From: Anaerolineae bacterium
Lineage (GTDB): Bacteria > Chloroflexota > Anaerolineae > Aggregatilineales > J027
DNA length: 64,000 bases
Assembly (NCBI GenBank): GCA_008933735.1
Contig: WBUL01000013.1
Span: forward strand, 58,921-122,920
Reading direction: 5' to 3'
Both the position numbers and the translations under genes were made by a program. This document shows, piece after piece, positions 9,689 through 18,278 of the stretch (position 1 is its first letter; every line of letters begins with the position of its first letter). The notes beneath the pieces are model-generated. The model saw only the letters and a list, made by a program, of their open reading frames with translations. It searched no databases and was not told the origin of the DNA.

Positions 9689-10168
9689 ATGAATTTAGAA
9701 TTGGTTACAGAACTGCCAGATGATTATGAGGCTTTCCGCTACTATGTTGAGGATTATGACGAACTCAGCGATTCCGAACTGGATGCCCTAGTTGAGGAAA
9801 TTGCCGCCCCGATCATCAAAGCGGTGGACTGTACGCAATGTGCGAACTGCTGCCGCAGCCTGGATGTTTACCTGACCCCTGGTGACGCTGAACGACTTTC
9901 ACAGGGTGTCCTGATCCCCCTTTCCGAAATCATTGACCATCCTCGCGCCGAGATGGAAGGCGAATGGGGTGTTTTTAAACAACAGCCCTGTGCTTTTTTA
10001 AACGAGAAACTGTGCTCTGTCTATGAACACCGCCCGACTTCCTGCCGTGAATACCCTGCCTTTACGCCAGATTTTCGCTGGCTACTGGGCGACCTTCTGG
10101 GCGGGGTCGGCATTTGCCCGATCATTTACCACACCATTGAGGAACTCAAAAAACGGTTGAAGTGGTGA
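9689..10168 (+). CDS. YkgJ-family cysteine-cluster protein
   Basis: 159 residues. The central motif DCTQCANCCR (CxxCxxCC) followed by CAFLNEKLCSVYEHRPTSCREYP is diagnostic of the YkgJ/CxxCxxCC family (Pfam PF03692), thought to bind a zinc or Fe-S cluster. Their biochemical role is still poorly defined. The N-terminal 40 residues are acidic and helical. The gene follows the small CxxC protein by 10 nt and ends shortly before a perfect palindrome that separates it from the convergent dehydrogenase gene. Confidence 0.85.
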   Translation: MNLELVTELPDDYEAFRYYVEDYDELSDSELDALVEEIAAPIIKAVDCTQCANCCRSLDVYLTPGDAERLSQGVLIPLSEIIDHPRAEMEGEWGVFKQQPCAFLNEKLCSVYEHRPTSCREYPAFTPDFRWLLGDLLGGVGICPIIYHTIEELKKRLKW

Positions 10169-10172
10169 AGGC

Positions 10173-10192
10173 GGGGCGTAGATCTACGCCCC
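10173..10192. terminator. Perfect 20-bp palindrome between convergent genes
   Basis: A GGGGCGTAGA half-site is followed immediately by its exact inverse. It lies 5 bp after the YkgJ stop and 9 bp before the P5C dehydrogenase stop. Its position suits a bidirectional terminator, but no T-run follows on either strand and the hairpin would have a tight turn, so a protein-binding site is an alternative. Confidence 0.45.
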
Positions 10193-10200
10193 GGTAACAT

Positions 10201-11760
10201 TTACAGCTTTTCGGCGATGCTCTTGGCCTGTGTAAACAGCAGCAGGTAGTCCGGCCCGCCTGCTTTACTGTCCGTGCCGCTCATGTTAAATCCCCCGAAC
10301 GGATGCACACCCACCAGCGCCCCAGTACATTTGCGATTGAAATACAGGTTGCCGACGTGGAACTCTTTGCGTGCCCGCTCCAACCGTGCGCGATCCTGGC
10401 TGTAGACGGCTCCGGTCAGACCATATTCGGTGCTGTTTGCGATTCGTAGCGCGTCGTCATAATCTGATGCGGGAATCAGCGCCAGCACCGGGCCAAATAT
10501 TTCTTCCTGGGCGATGGTCGCATCACCTGGTACTTCGCCAAAAATGGTTGGTTGGATAAAATAACCGTTGGTGTCCGTTTCAATCATACTTCCGCCGAGC
10601 AGCAGCTTATGGTTTTTGCGCCCGATTTCGATATAGGACATGATGTCCTTAAAGGCTTTTTCGTTGACGACAGGGCCCATATCCACATTCAAACCTTTGT
10701 CGGTTTCGCCAACAGTCAGCTTTTTCGCGTGCTCGACCACCATTTCTGCCACCTGATCATAAATTTTGCTGACCAGAATCGCGCGGCTGCCTGCCGAACA
10801 TTTTTGACCCTGAAAACCAAAAGCACTGGTTACGATACCCTGTGCGGCGGCCCCAAGATCGGCGGTTTCATCCACCAGCACAGCGTCTTTGCCACCCATT
10901 TCCAGCACAGTCCGCTTGAGCCATAACTGTCCTGGGTGCACCTTGGCGGCGCGTTCAAAAATTCGCATCCCCACGGCTTTTGATCCAGTGAAGGCGATCA
11001 TGCGAGTCCTGGGATGATCAACCAGTGCATCCCCCATCGCTCCACCAGGGCCTGGCAGGAAGTTCAGCACACCAGCAGGCAGATGATTATTCCATAAAAG
11101 TTCGCAGAATTTGTACGCAATCACCGGGCTGTACGAGGCCGGTTTCAGCACCACGCCGTTACCTGCTACAACAGCGGCGCTGGTCATGCCCGTCATAATC
11201 GCATTCGGGAAATTCCAGGGCGGAATCACCGCGATGACACCCAGCGCGATATACTGCAAGTCCAACTGTTCCGGTGGATAGGGCACAAGGAGATCGCTGG
11301 CATGATCCAAGCGCATCATCTGGCGGGCATAATATTCGAGAAAATCAATTGCTTCGGCGGTGTCGGCATCAGCCTCGACCCAGCTTTTTCCGACCTCAAA
11401 CACCATCCATGCGCTGAATTCATGCTTACGGTGGCGCATTTCAGCCGCCGCGTTCAGCAAAAAGCGGGCGCGTTCATAGGCGGGCGTGTACTGCCATGTC
11501 TGATATGCAGCATGAGCAGCCTCAACGGCCTGATCGACATGGGCAGGGGTGGCGCTCACAAAGGTGCCGACCACCTCTTTCGGGCGGGCGGGGTTGATGC
11601 TGTTAAAGGTATTCCCGTCCCAGATTTGATGCCCACCAATCCTGAGCGGGTATTTTTGTCCCAACTGCGAACGAACAAGCTCGATTGCTTTTTCAAAGGC
11701 AGCGACATTTTCCGGTTTGGAAAAGTCGGTTAGGGGTTCATTCACAAAAGGTCTGAGCAT
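10201..11760 (-). CDS. rocA: L-glutamate gamma-semialdehyde (1-pyrroline-5-carboxylate) dehydrogenase
   Basis: 519 residues, the usual length for the monofunctional enzyme; AGGAGTG precedes the ATG. Visible aldehyde-dehydrogenase motifs are the cofactor segment NGVVLKPAS, the FTGSKAVG turn, the general-base region LEMGGKDA (Glu), and the catalytic Cys in GFQGQKCSAGSR. The enzyme oxidises glutamate semialdehyde to glutamate with NAD+, the last step of proline and arginine breakdown, in the cytoplasm. No proline dehydrogenase gene lies in the window. It is a stand-alone unit convergent with the YkgJ gene. Confidence 0.92.
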   Translation of the reverse strand: MLRPFVNEPLTDFSKPENVAAFEKAIELVRSQLGQKYPLRIGGHQIWDGNTFNSINPARPKEVVGTFVSATPAHVDQAVEAAHAAYQTWQYTPAYERARFLLNAAAEMRHRKHEFSAWMVFEVGKSWVEADADTAEAIDFLEYYARQMMRLDHASDLLVPYPPEQLDLQYIALGVIAVIPPWNFPNAIMTGMTSAAVVAGNGVVLKPASYSPVIAYKFCELLWNNHLPAGVLNFLPGPGGAMGDALVDHPRTRMIAFTGSKAVGMRIFERAAKVHPGQLWLKRTVLEMGGKDAVLVDETADLGAAAQGIVTSAFGFQGQKCSAGSRAILVSKIYDQVAEMVVEHAKKLTVGETDKGLNVDMGPVVNEKAFKDIMSYIEIGRKNHKLLLGGSMIETDTNGYFIQPTIFGEVPGDATIAQEEIFGPVLALIPASDYDDALRIANSTEYGLTGAVYSQDRARLERARKEFHVGNLYFNRKCTGALVGVHPFGGFNMSGTDSKAGGPDYLLLFTQAKSIAEKL

Positions 11761-11884
11761 GATCTTAAAACACTCCTGAGGATTTATTTGTCCTCTATGT
11801 TACCGCATTTACAGTCTTAAAACATTGACGCTGGCTCTTAATGAGCCTATAATCCTCGCTTAAAAATCTCATCTGGAGACCGCC

Positions 11885-12430
11885 ATGCAGAACCCGCGTG
11901 GGCCTATTCGCCATGAACTGGTCAGTTGGGAAGAAGTGGACAAACTGGTTGATGTGCTTGTCCCGCAGATAGACGCGGTGAAGGGTTTTGATACAATTTT
12001 GCTGATTACACGTGGCGGAATTATCCCAGGGGGGTTGCTGGCGGAGGCGCTGGACATTAACTATGTGGTTACAGCGGCGGTTCGCTTCCCGGACCCCATT
12101 ATTTCCCAGGTGGGGGAACAGCAGTTTGACCCCAAACTGGCGCTGCCTTCCTTTTTGCAGTTTCCCGAAGCTCGCTTGATCCAAAATCGGCAGATATTGA
12201 TTGTGGATGATGTCTGGGGCAGCGGACGTACCAGCAGCACTGTTAAAGGGCGCTGCGAGGCGGCGGGCGCAAAAGCCTATACCTGCGTTTTTCATTTTAA
12301 CCCCTATCGTTCTCTTTTCAACAATGCCGCGCCTGACTTTTACGGAGCGGTCACGGATGCCCATATTATTTACCCGTGGGAAGTTGACCGGGATGTTGAT
12401 GGGCTGCTGGCAGGAATAACCGAGATTTAG
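11885..12430 (+). CDS. Type I phosphoribosyltransferase (xanthine/guanine-like)
   Basis: 181 residues; GGAG lies 8 nt before the ATG. The PRPP-binding loop is ILIVDDVWGSGRTSS, and LLITRGGIIPGG is the conserved N-terminal phosphate-binding loop. The family moves phosphoribose from PRPP onto a purine base. The protein is longer than E. coli Gpt and has no recognisable specificity signature, so the base (xanthine, guanine or hypoxanthine) is open. It overlaps the convergent aldo/keto reductase by 4 nt. Confidence 0.82.
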   Translation: MQNPRGPIRHELVSWEEVDKLVDVLVPQIDAVKGFDTILLITRGGIIPGGLLAEALDINYVVTAAVRFPDPIISQVGEQQFDPKLALPSFLQFPEARLIQNRQILIVDDVWGSGRTSSTVKGRCEAAGAKAYTCVFHFNPYRSLFNNAAPDFYGAVTDAHIIYPWEVDRDVDGLLAGITEI

Positions 12431-13410
12431 GGCTGCACAATATATCCCGGATAAGGGATAGGAACGGCAGAAATTCTTTCCAGGGTCAGCAGATCGTCGT
12501 TGGCTAATTCAAGTTCGGCAGCGGCAAGATTAACATCGATTTGCTCTAATTGACTCACTCCGATGATGACCGAATTAACCCACGTCCTGCTGAGTACCCA
12601 TGCGATGGCGACTTGTTCCGGAGCCATGTTATAGCCTCTGGCTATGTCCTGGACCGCTTCCAGAATCTGCCAACCACGCTCGTTATCAGCCAGAGTCCGG
12701 TACATATCGGCCATCCTATCCTGCTGCCCAAAGCGTGTTTTTTCATCAAAAGGCCGATTTGAGGTGTGTTTGCCAGTCAAAAATCCTCCTGCCAGGGGAC
12801 TCCAGGCCAGCAGTCCGAGTTTTTCGCTTTGCAGCAGGCCAAGAATCTCATATTCTATGCTCCGTTCGATGAGGTTGTACTGAGCGTGCAGGGCAACAAA
12901 CGGTGACCACTGGTTGTATTTTTGAATCCCTACCGCTTTCATAACCTGCCAGGCGAAGTAGTTTGAACAGGCAACATAGCGAACTTTACCCTGCTGGATG
13001 AGCATTTCCATTGTTGCGAGTGTTTCTTCAAGGGGTGTATAAGCATCCCAGTAGTGGGTGCCGTAAATATCGATATAGTCGGTTTGCAGGCGGCGTAAAC
13101 TCTGTTCCACTGAATACAGAATCGCATGGCGAGACAGGCGGCGATGATTTGGGTCGCCATCTTCAGGAGCGTAGGTTTTGGTGCTGATAATCATGTGCGG
13201 GCGATGTCTGCCATCGGTCATCCACTGCCCGATGATTTCTTCCGCTTTGCCCTGGTTAAACTCATTGGCGGTATCCACAAAATTACCCCCATGATGCACG
13301 AAATAATCCAGCACCTGCCGTGCATCCCAGGCGGGCAACTGGCCACCAAAGGTCATACTGCCCAGACAAATCTCACTGACCATCAAACTGCCAAGCTGTC
13401 GCAATTTCAC
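12427..13410 (-). CDS. Aldo/keto reductase with Tyr-to-Phe change in the catalytic tetrad
   Basis: 327 residues from GTG 13410. GGAGAA sits 6 nt before it, and the protein then begins VKLRQLGSLMVSEICLGSMTFGG like typical AKRs. A TTG at 13452 would add 14 unlikely residues. The TIM barrel carries the tetrad Asp (VDTANEF), Lys (STKTY) and His (GTHYWD), but the position normally occupied by the catalytic Tyr (DTAxxYG) is Phe. Family members reduce carbonyls with NADPH. Loss of the proton-donating Tyr suggests altered chemistry or a binding role. Confidence 0.85.
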   Translation of the reverse strand: MKLRQLGSLMVSEICLGSMTFGGQLPAWDARQVLDYFVHHGGNFVDTANEFNQGKAEEIIGQWMTDGRHRPHMIISTKTYAPEDGDPNHRRLSRHAILYSVEQSLRRLQTDYIDIYGTHYWDAYTPLEETLATMEMLIQQGKVRYVACSNYFAWQVMKAVGIQKYNQWSPFVALHAQYNLIERSIEYEILGLLQSEKLGLLAWSPLAGGFLTGKHTSNRPFDEKTRFGQQDRMADMYRTLADNERGWQILEAVQDIARGYNMAPEQVAIAWVLSRTWVNSVIIGVSQLEQIDVNLAAAELELANDDLLTLERISAVPIPYPGYIVQP

Positions 13411-13503
13411 TGGTTTTTCTCCGTGATGTTTACGCAATTGTACCGTTGACAAAAATCCGCTGCCCTCAGATGATCAACATCCAGAAAATGGGGCTAGCGG
13501 CTG

Positions 13504-14454
13504 ATGCCAAAAATTCTGTTCCTGCTCGTTGTCCTGCTGTTTTTCGTGCCAACGCCAGATGTTCCCGCTGTGATTCTGCTCGAACGGGACAATACGGACG
13601 ATCCAAATCCCCCACACGCCCTTTACCTGGTGGATATGCTGGGAAATCGGGAAGTGCTGCTGGCAGCCGAAGAAAACAAGCGGTTTGAACGATATGAAAA
13701 CGGCATACTTTGGCTGAACACAGGTGAAACACTGCTCACTCCTGGAGAAGTAACCCCGGTGGTGACACCTGACCATGAGCGCATTTTGGCTGGTATATCG
13801 CCTCTCTATGGGCCGGTGGTGGTCACGGCTCCTGGGCTGGAGCAGGCTGAGAATCGTTTATACAGCATGTCCGGTCAAAGTAACCCTTATGTGAATCTTT
13901 ACGCGGTAATCGATGGGAATTTACAACAGTTGACGGACGTAATTTCGCTGTTTCCCAACTCGCAGGCGCCATTTTTATCCGCTTCCGCCGAATTTCTATC
14001 TGTCCGGCCAGACCACCCTTCATTTCTTTTTCGGGCACGGCTGCGTGATGCGGCGGGCAACGATTTTAATGGGCTGTATCTGTATGATTTTCAGACTGGC
14101 GAGACCCACACCATGCCGTTTTTTGGCAAAAACCCGGTCTGGTCACCGGATGGGGTATTTTTAGCGGGCAGTCGCCTCTCTCAACGCAACCGCCAGCCCC
14201 CAATTTATGAGTTATGGGTGTCACATGTTGAAACAGGCGCAGAAAATTTCATCGCTAACGGCTGCAACCCGCAGTACTCGCCAGATGGAGCATGGCTTGC
14301 TTACGATTTACATGAATCATCGCAGTGGCAGGGTTATACAGATTGTTTTGCCAATGGGCAGGTGGCAGCGATAAGGCTGGATACGGGCGAAACCATCTTG
14401 CTTTCAAAAGGGATGGAAAAATTTGTTACCCTGGTTGGCTGGATTCAGCCGTAG
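13504..14454 (+). CDS. Secreted TolB-like beta-propeller protein
   Basis: 316 residues. A signal peptide of about 20 residues (FLLVVLLFFVP) is followed by propeller-type repeats (HALYLVDMLGN, NGLYLYDFQTGE, SPDGVFLAGSR, SPDGAWLAYD). No enzyme motif is seen. The ribosome-binding site is weak (ATGGGG). It resembles the other secreted propellers of this window without being a close copy. The 3' end overlaps the convergent methyltransferase gene by 10 nt. Confidence 0.68.
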   Translation: MPKILFLLVVLLFFVPTPDVPAVILLERDNTDDPNPPHALYLVDMLGNREVLLAAEENKRFERYENGILWLNTGETLLTPGEVTPVVTPDHERILAGISPLYGPVVVTAPGLEQAENRLYSMSGQSNPYVNLYAVIDGNLQQLTDVISLFPNSQAPFLSASAEFLSVRPDHPSFLFRARLRDAAGNDFNGLYLYDFQTGETHTMPFFGKNPVWSPDGVFLAGSRLSQRNRQPPIYELWVSHVETGAENFIANGCNPQYSPDGAWLAYDLHESSQWQGYTDCFANGQVAAIRLDTGETILLSKGMEKFVTLVGWIQP

Positions 14455-15596
14455 CTTAACAACACAATTGGCTGTCCGTGCAATTGGGTCAAAATCACGG
14501 TGGCGTGCTGGTTGCCTTTCAGATGAAGGAGATGTTGAAGCTGTTCCGGTGAAATCGGGCTGCCACGTTTTTTGACCGTGATTTGTCCGATATTTTTTCC
14601 CCGCAGGACTTTCCGAAGCTCTTTAAGGTGAAATGGCATCCAGTCGTCGATGCGCCATGCACGCAGCCAGCCGGACTCAATCCATTCATCTCCTGTCAGG
14701 TAAGCGATGTCTTCATCCAAGCGATAGGCGTTCAGGCTCAAATGGGCCAGCATCTCAGAGAACAACCCTGCCCGAATCACCGCCGGGTCCGGTTCGTATA
14801 AATAGCGGCGGGGAGCATCGGTCAGGGAGGGCGGCTCGTATCCCAGAGGGACAAGGGTTTCACCTTCTGGGAGTATTGTGGCTTGCCTGCCGCTAAATTG
14901 CAGTTGCCCAAAGTGCAAAAGCGCCTCTTTAAGTTCCCCGTCATGGCTGATAAATTCTATGCCCGCGCCCAGATAGGCAATCTCTGCGATCTGTACCCCC
15001 GGCGAGACTTTGACCAGCAGCGCGTCGAAGCACCATGTTTGAATAATATCTAATGGCGGCCTGTAGTCGCGCACCGAAAAAAGGCGTTTACGTTCATCAC
15101 GACGAGCAGGATCAAAAAAAGCAGCAGGAATGTTGTTAAAGGGAAGAGGTTGTGCCAGGTCAGCTTGAACGAAATCGGCCTTTACGCCGTAGACATTAGC
15201 ATTATGGCGTGCCATGTGCAGCCGTGTAGAATCCAAATCTATCCCGGTGACGTGTGTTGTCTGTGCCAGCATGTCTCCGCCAATGCCGCAGCCCAAATCC
15301 GCGACCCGATCAAAACAAGCCAGTTTCTGAGCATGGTGGCGGGCTATGATTTCATGAGAGGCCTGTTGCAGCGCTTCACTGGTGAAGAACATGTCCGCAG
15401 CACGGGAGAATTTCGCAGTTGCTTTCTGGCGGAGGCGTGCGGTTTCCAGCGCGGCGGCGGCGATTTCGGGCGGATAGGATTTCCGGAGTTGGGTCAGCAG
15501 GGGCAAAATATGAGCGGCGCTGAGGTCAGCCTGCATCAGTTCTGCAAGCAACTCAGGCGATTCCCTCAGCGCCGCAAGGATTTCCGGGGAAAACAA
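14445..15596 (-). CDS. Class I SAM-dependent methyltransferase with C-terminal THUMP-like domain
   Basis: 383 residues from TTG 15596, two bases after the previous stop. Motif I reads VADLGCGIGGD, followed by GIDLDSTRL and by AAFFDPARRDERKR, a signature of the THUMP-like methyltransferase family. The last 70 residues (GQITVKKRGSPISPEQL...) match the THUMP-like domain (PF18096 as I recall it). These proteins are presumed RNA methyltransferases; the target is unknown. It is the distal gene of a leftward set that starts with the AI-2E transporter. Confidence 0.8.
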   Translation of the reverse strand: MFSPEILAALRESPELLAELMQADLSAAHILPLLTQLRKSYPPEIAAAALETARLRQKATAKFSRAADMFFTSEALQQASHEIIARHHAQKLACFDRVADLGCGIGGDMLAQTTHVTGIDLDSTRLHMARHNANVYGVKADFVQADLAQPLPFNNIPAAFFDPARRDERKRLFSVRDYRPPLDIIQTWCFDALLVKVSPGVQIAEIAYLGAGIEFISHDGELKEALLHFGQLQFSGRQATILPEGETLVPLGYEPPSLTDAPRRYLYEPDPAVIRAGLFSEMLAHLSLNAYRLDEDIAYLTGDEWIESGWLRAWRIDDWMPFHLKELRKVLRGKNIGQITVKKRGSPISPEQLQHLLHLKGNQHATVILTQLHGQPIVLLSYG

Positions 15597-15599
15597 CGC

Positions 15600-15797
15600 T
15601 TATTCGTCGTCTTCTTCTTCGACTTCAAGCTGCTGCATAATTTCAACCAGTTCGTTCCATTCTTCGCGCATGAAATGAATGGTCACAGAATCGAAAAAGG
15701 TGATGTCGAAGCCGACCTCGCCATCTTCATCTTCGACACGGTAAATGCTCAGGCTTTCACCTTCGTACAGGTTTTGCATTTTGATGCTGTCGGTCAC
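15600..15797 (-). CDS. Small acidic hypothetical protein
   Basis: 65 residues from GTG 15797; an in-frame ATG at 15779 would give 59. The protein is highly acidic with an Asp/Glu tail (EVEEEDDE) and a mixed alpha/beta core (GFDITFFDSVTIHF). I do not recognise a family. It lies between two genes with gaps of 6 and 3 nt, so translation is almost certainly coupled within the operon. Confidence 0.62.
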   Translation of the reverse strand: MTDSIKMQNLYEGESLSIYRVEDEDGEVGFDITFFDSVTIHFMREEWNELVEIMQQLEVEEEDDE

Positions 15798-15803
15798 AGT
15801 TGT

Positions 15804-16130
15804 TTACTCGCTTTCTTCCATCTTATCCAGGGCGGCAAGTACCTCCAGCAAAGCCATCAGGCTTGCGCCGCTGTGGGTTTGTTCGGGAATATCATCTAAT
15901 CGGAGTGTATATCGTTTCTCAATCAGATTTCGGTGAAAATCTGCCGCTTCTGTAAGGCTCAACACCTGCTGACGGACTTCCATCCGTCGCGGCGCGTTCC
16001 AGTTCCGCGCCATTTTAGTCCAGTAAATGCGAAAACTAAAGTCCACTTTTGCTTCAGTCATCGGCTCAGTCTTGACGGGTTGTTGTTCGGCGTGTTCTCC
16101 GGTCTGGAAAATTTGCTTTAAGATGTTCAT
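15804..16130 (-). CDS. Hypothetical protein, 108 residues
   Basis: Start placed at ATG 16130, one base after the transporter stop, with AAGG six bases upstream. The open frame extends further into the transporter gene but that part is a shadow. The N-terminus MNILKQIFQTGE is amphipathic. The middle FSFRIYWTKMARNW is aromatic and basic, and the C-terminus ends DKMEESE. No family recognised. Tight spacing to the transporter and to the acidic small protein implies one mRNA. Confidence 0.6.
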   Translation of the reverse strand: MNILKQIFQTGEHAEQQPVKTEPMTEAKVDFSFRIYWTKMARNWNAPRRMEVRQQVLSLTEAADFHRNLIEKRYTLRLDDIPEQTHSGASLMALLEVLAALDKMEESE

Positions 16131-16131
16131 T

Positions 16132-17424
16132 TTATACCTTGCTGCCATGAACAATTTCACCTTCGCGGTCAGGGATGTCGGGTTCGGCCAGCGCGGGTTT
16201 GACCGCTGATGGTAAAATCGCGTCTTCCTGCTGTGGGATACGAACAGATTTAACATGGGCGAAGGGGTCACGGTCAACCAGTTTGCCCCAGATGTAAATG
16301 ATAAACAACCGAACTGTCGCCACAGTTGGGGCAGCCAGTAAGATGCCCAGCAGCCCCGCCAGCGAAGCGCCAAACAGGACAGCCGCCATCACCACAAAGG
16401 GATGCAAGTCCAGATTACGACCCATCACGCGCGGTACGACGACCAGTGCCTCGGTTTGCTGAAGAATGAAATAAGCTGCCATGACAATCAGCATAAAAGC
16501 AACACCGCTTAAGCCGGGTATGGTGTTGCTTTCAGAAATAAGCGCAAACAGCAGTGCCGGAAGCGCGGCGACAATAGGCCCAATATTGGGTATAAATTCG
16601 AGCAGCCCTGCCAACAGCCCCAGTACCAAAGGCTGTGGTAAACCCAGCGCAGCGGCAGTGAGACCGGTTGTGACACCCATAATGATGCCAAGGATAATCT
16701 GTCCTCGCAGATACGCATTCCAGATGAGGCCAAGTTCATAGATGAGTCTCCTGGCATCTCCCTGGTATTCAACGGGAACAATATTATCGATTTTGTCGAT
16801 GAACTTGCCGCCGTCTTTTAACAGATAAAACATCAGCGCAAAAACAAGAAAAACATTAAAGAAAAAACTGAAGGCCAGGGATGCTACACTGACAGCAGGT
16901 TTGGACAGCACATTAATGGCACTGCTGATGCGTGTTGCCAGATCAGTACCTGCTGTCTCGGAATCATTTGCGCCGCTGTCTCCCTCAACAAATTCTTCCC
17001 AAAAGTTGAAGGTGTTATCGCCATATTTCACCGGGCGATCCAGCAGTTCCTTTGCCCGTTCTTCGACTGTAGTCACGATTTCAGGCGTGTTGTCTGCGAA
17101 GGCTCCCAACTGTGAAATTACAGGGGGAACGATCAGCAGAATCACAAGAGTCAGGCCAAGCATGACGATGACAAAAGTGAGCATGACGGCCAACACGCGG
17201 CGGAGCTCAGGCGGGTTAATCCGATTGAGGGCGTATTTTTCCGTAAAATCGACAATAGGGTACAGAAGATAGGAAAGGACGATGGCGATAACGATCACCG
17301 ACCACGCCTCAGCCAGACGGATCGTAATGAGCAGTGCTAACCCAACCACGATGAGAGCCACTGTGCGTTTGGTCACGCTTGACCAGGGCGGGCTGGTGAG
17401 ACTTGGAGGAGGATTAGATAACAT
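16132..17424 (-). CDS. AI-2E family transporter
   Basis: 430 residues, with AGGAA before the ATG. About eight membrane segments are arranged as in PF01594: two near residues 22-90, a long extracytoplasmic/amphipathic stretch with polar insert EGDSGANDSETAG, then clustered helices including the conserved GLLAGLLEFIPNIGPIVAALPA. Family members include TqsA (autoinducer-2 export) and Na+/H+ antiporters; which applies here cannot be told. The C-terminal 40 residues are cytosolic and charged. It lies 17 nt downstream of the ParA-like gene. Confidence 0.88.
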   Translation of the reverse strand: MLSNPPPSLTSPPWSSVTKRTVALIVVGLALLITIRLAEAWSVIVIAIVLSYLLYPIVDFTEKYALNRINPPELRRVLAVMLTFVIVMLGLTLVILLIVPPVISQLGAFADNTPEIVTTVEERAKELLDRPVKYGDNTFNFWEEFVEGDSGANDSETAGTDLATRISSAINVLSKPAVSVASLAFSFFFNVFLVFALMFYLLKDGGKFIDKIDNIVPVEYQGDARRLIYELGLIWNAYLRGQIILGIIMGVTTGLTAAALGLPQPLVLGLLAGLLEFIPNIGPIVAALPALLFALISESNTIPGLSGVAFMLIVMAAYFILQQTEALVVVPRVMGRNLDLHPFVVMAAVLFGASLAGLLGILLAAPTVATVRLFIIYIWGKLVDRDPFAHVKSVRIPQQEDAILPSAVKPALAEPDIPDREGEIVHGSKV

Positions 17425-17441
17425 GGCAATTCCTGCTTCAA

Positions 17442-18212
17442 CTACGCCAGCAGTTCGGTCACGACCTCATCTAACTGCTGGGTGATTTTATGCTCTGGAT
17501 AATAAAGCGCGAATACACCACGACTGGCAAGCGCCATCAGCTCATCGCTGTGCTGAAGTACCGTAATGACACGGCAGTCGAAGGCATTTTCTGCTTCGGC
17601 TTTAACTTCATCCGGCTTCAGGGTCAGCGGGGCCTTGTTCACCAGAATCATCATGCGCGGAACTTCGAGCTTACGGGCAACTTCCACCGTAACGGCAGTA
17701 CCCTGAAAATCCTGCTGGTCGGGACGCATAATAATGACCAGGGCATCGGAAATTGCGACTGAGAGCAGGGTTTCCTCATTCAGTCCGGGATGTGTATCGA
17801 TCAGCAGCACATCCAGTTTAAGCGCCTCTATCAACTGATGAAATCCATCATTCAATAGTCCTACATCGTACTTCTCGCGCAAAATCTGGGCGATTTCACC
17901 TGCCTTCAGGCTGGATGGTGTCAGAAATACCTTGCCATTCAATAACGGATGGTGGGCGGCTTCCGCAATATGCTGGGTGACATCATGCGCTGTATGCTGA
18001 ACTTCGCACTTGCCCCACAGATAATCGTTCAGGGAGTGCTGCATGTCGTGTTCAGTGAGTCCGAACAGAACATGAATCCCCGGTGATTGAATATCGGTAT
18101 CCACCACCCCCACACGCATCCCGCGTTTCGCCATCAACGCGGCAATATTGGCGCTCGTGTTGGATTTACCTGTGCCCCCGCGAAATGAGTGAATCGAAAT
18201 GATTTTTGGCAT
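17442..18212 (-). CDS. MinD/ParA-family ATPase
   Basis: 256 residues. The deviant Walker A is FRGGTGKSNTS, with switch motifs VVDTDIQSPG and LLIDTHPGLNE. TGGAGAAA precedes the ATG. ParA/MinD ATPases dimerise on DNA or membrane to position cargo. There is no ParB or parS nearby and no MinC/E, so this is an orphan type, similar to those annotated as MinD-like in Chloroflexota. The C-terminal helix could be amphipathic (ITQQLDEVVTELL). Probably co-transcribed with the AI-2E transporter. Confidence 0.85.
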   Translation of the reverse strand: MPKIISIHSFRGGTGKSNTSANIAALMAKRGMRVGVVDTDIQSPGIHVLFGLTEHDMQHSLNDYLWGKCEVQHTAHDVTQHIAEAAHHPLLNGKVFLTPSSLKAGEIAQILREKYDVGLLNDGFHQLIEALKLDVLLIDTHPGLNEETLLSVAISDALVIIMRPDQQDFQGTAVTVEVARKLEVPRMMILVNKAPLTLKPDEVKAEAENAFDCRVITVLQHSDELMALASRGVFALYYPEHKITQQLDEVVTELLA

Positions 18213-18278
18213 TTTTTCTCCAGATGTAAGGATATTTTAGTGCATTCTCGACCGATTCGGGGGCTTATTAACCCATTC

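Noticed and set aside
10173..10192. Phage attachment site or transposon end
   Set aside because: No integrase, transposase or target duplication nearby. The palindrome sits between two convergent housekeeping genes.
15804..16373. 189-residue form of the small gene after the AI-2E transporter
   Set aside because: The first 81 residues lie inside the transporter gene with unlikely composition. ATG 16130 has AAGG upstream and abuts the transporter stop.
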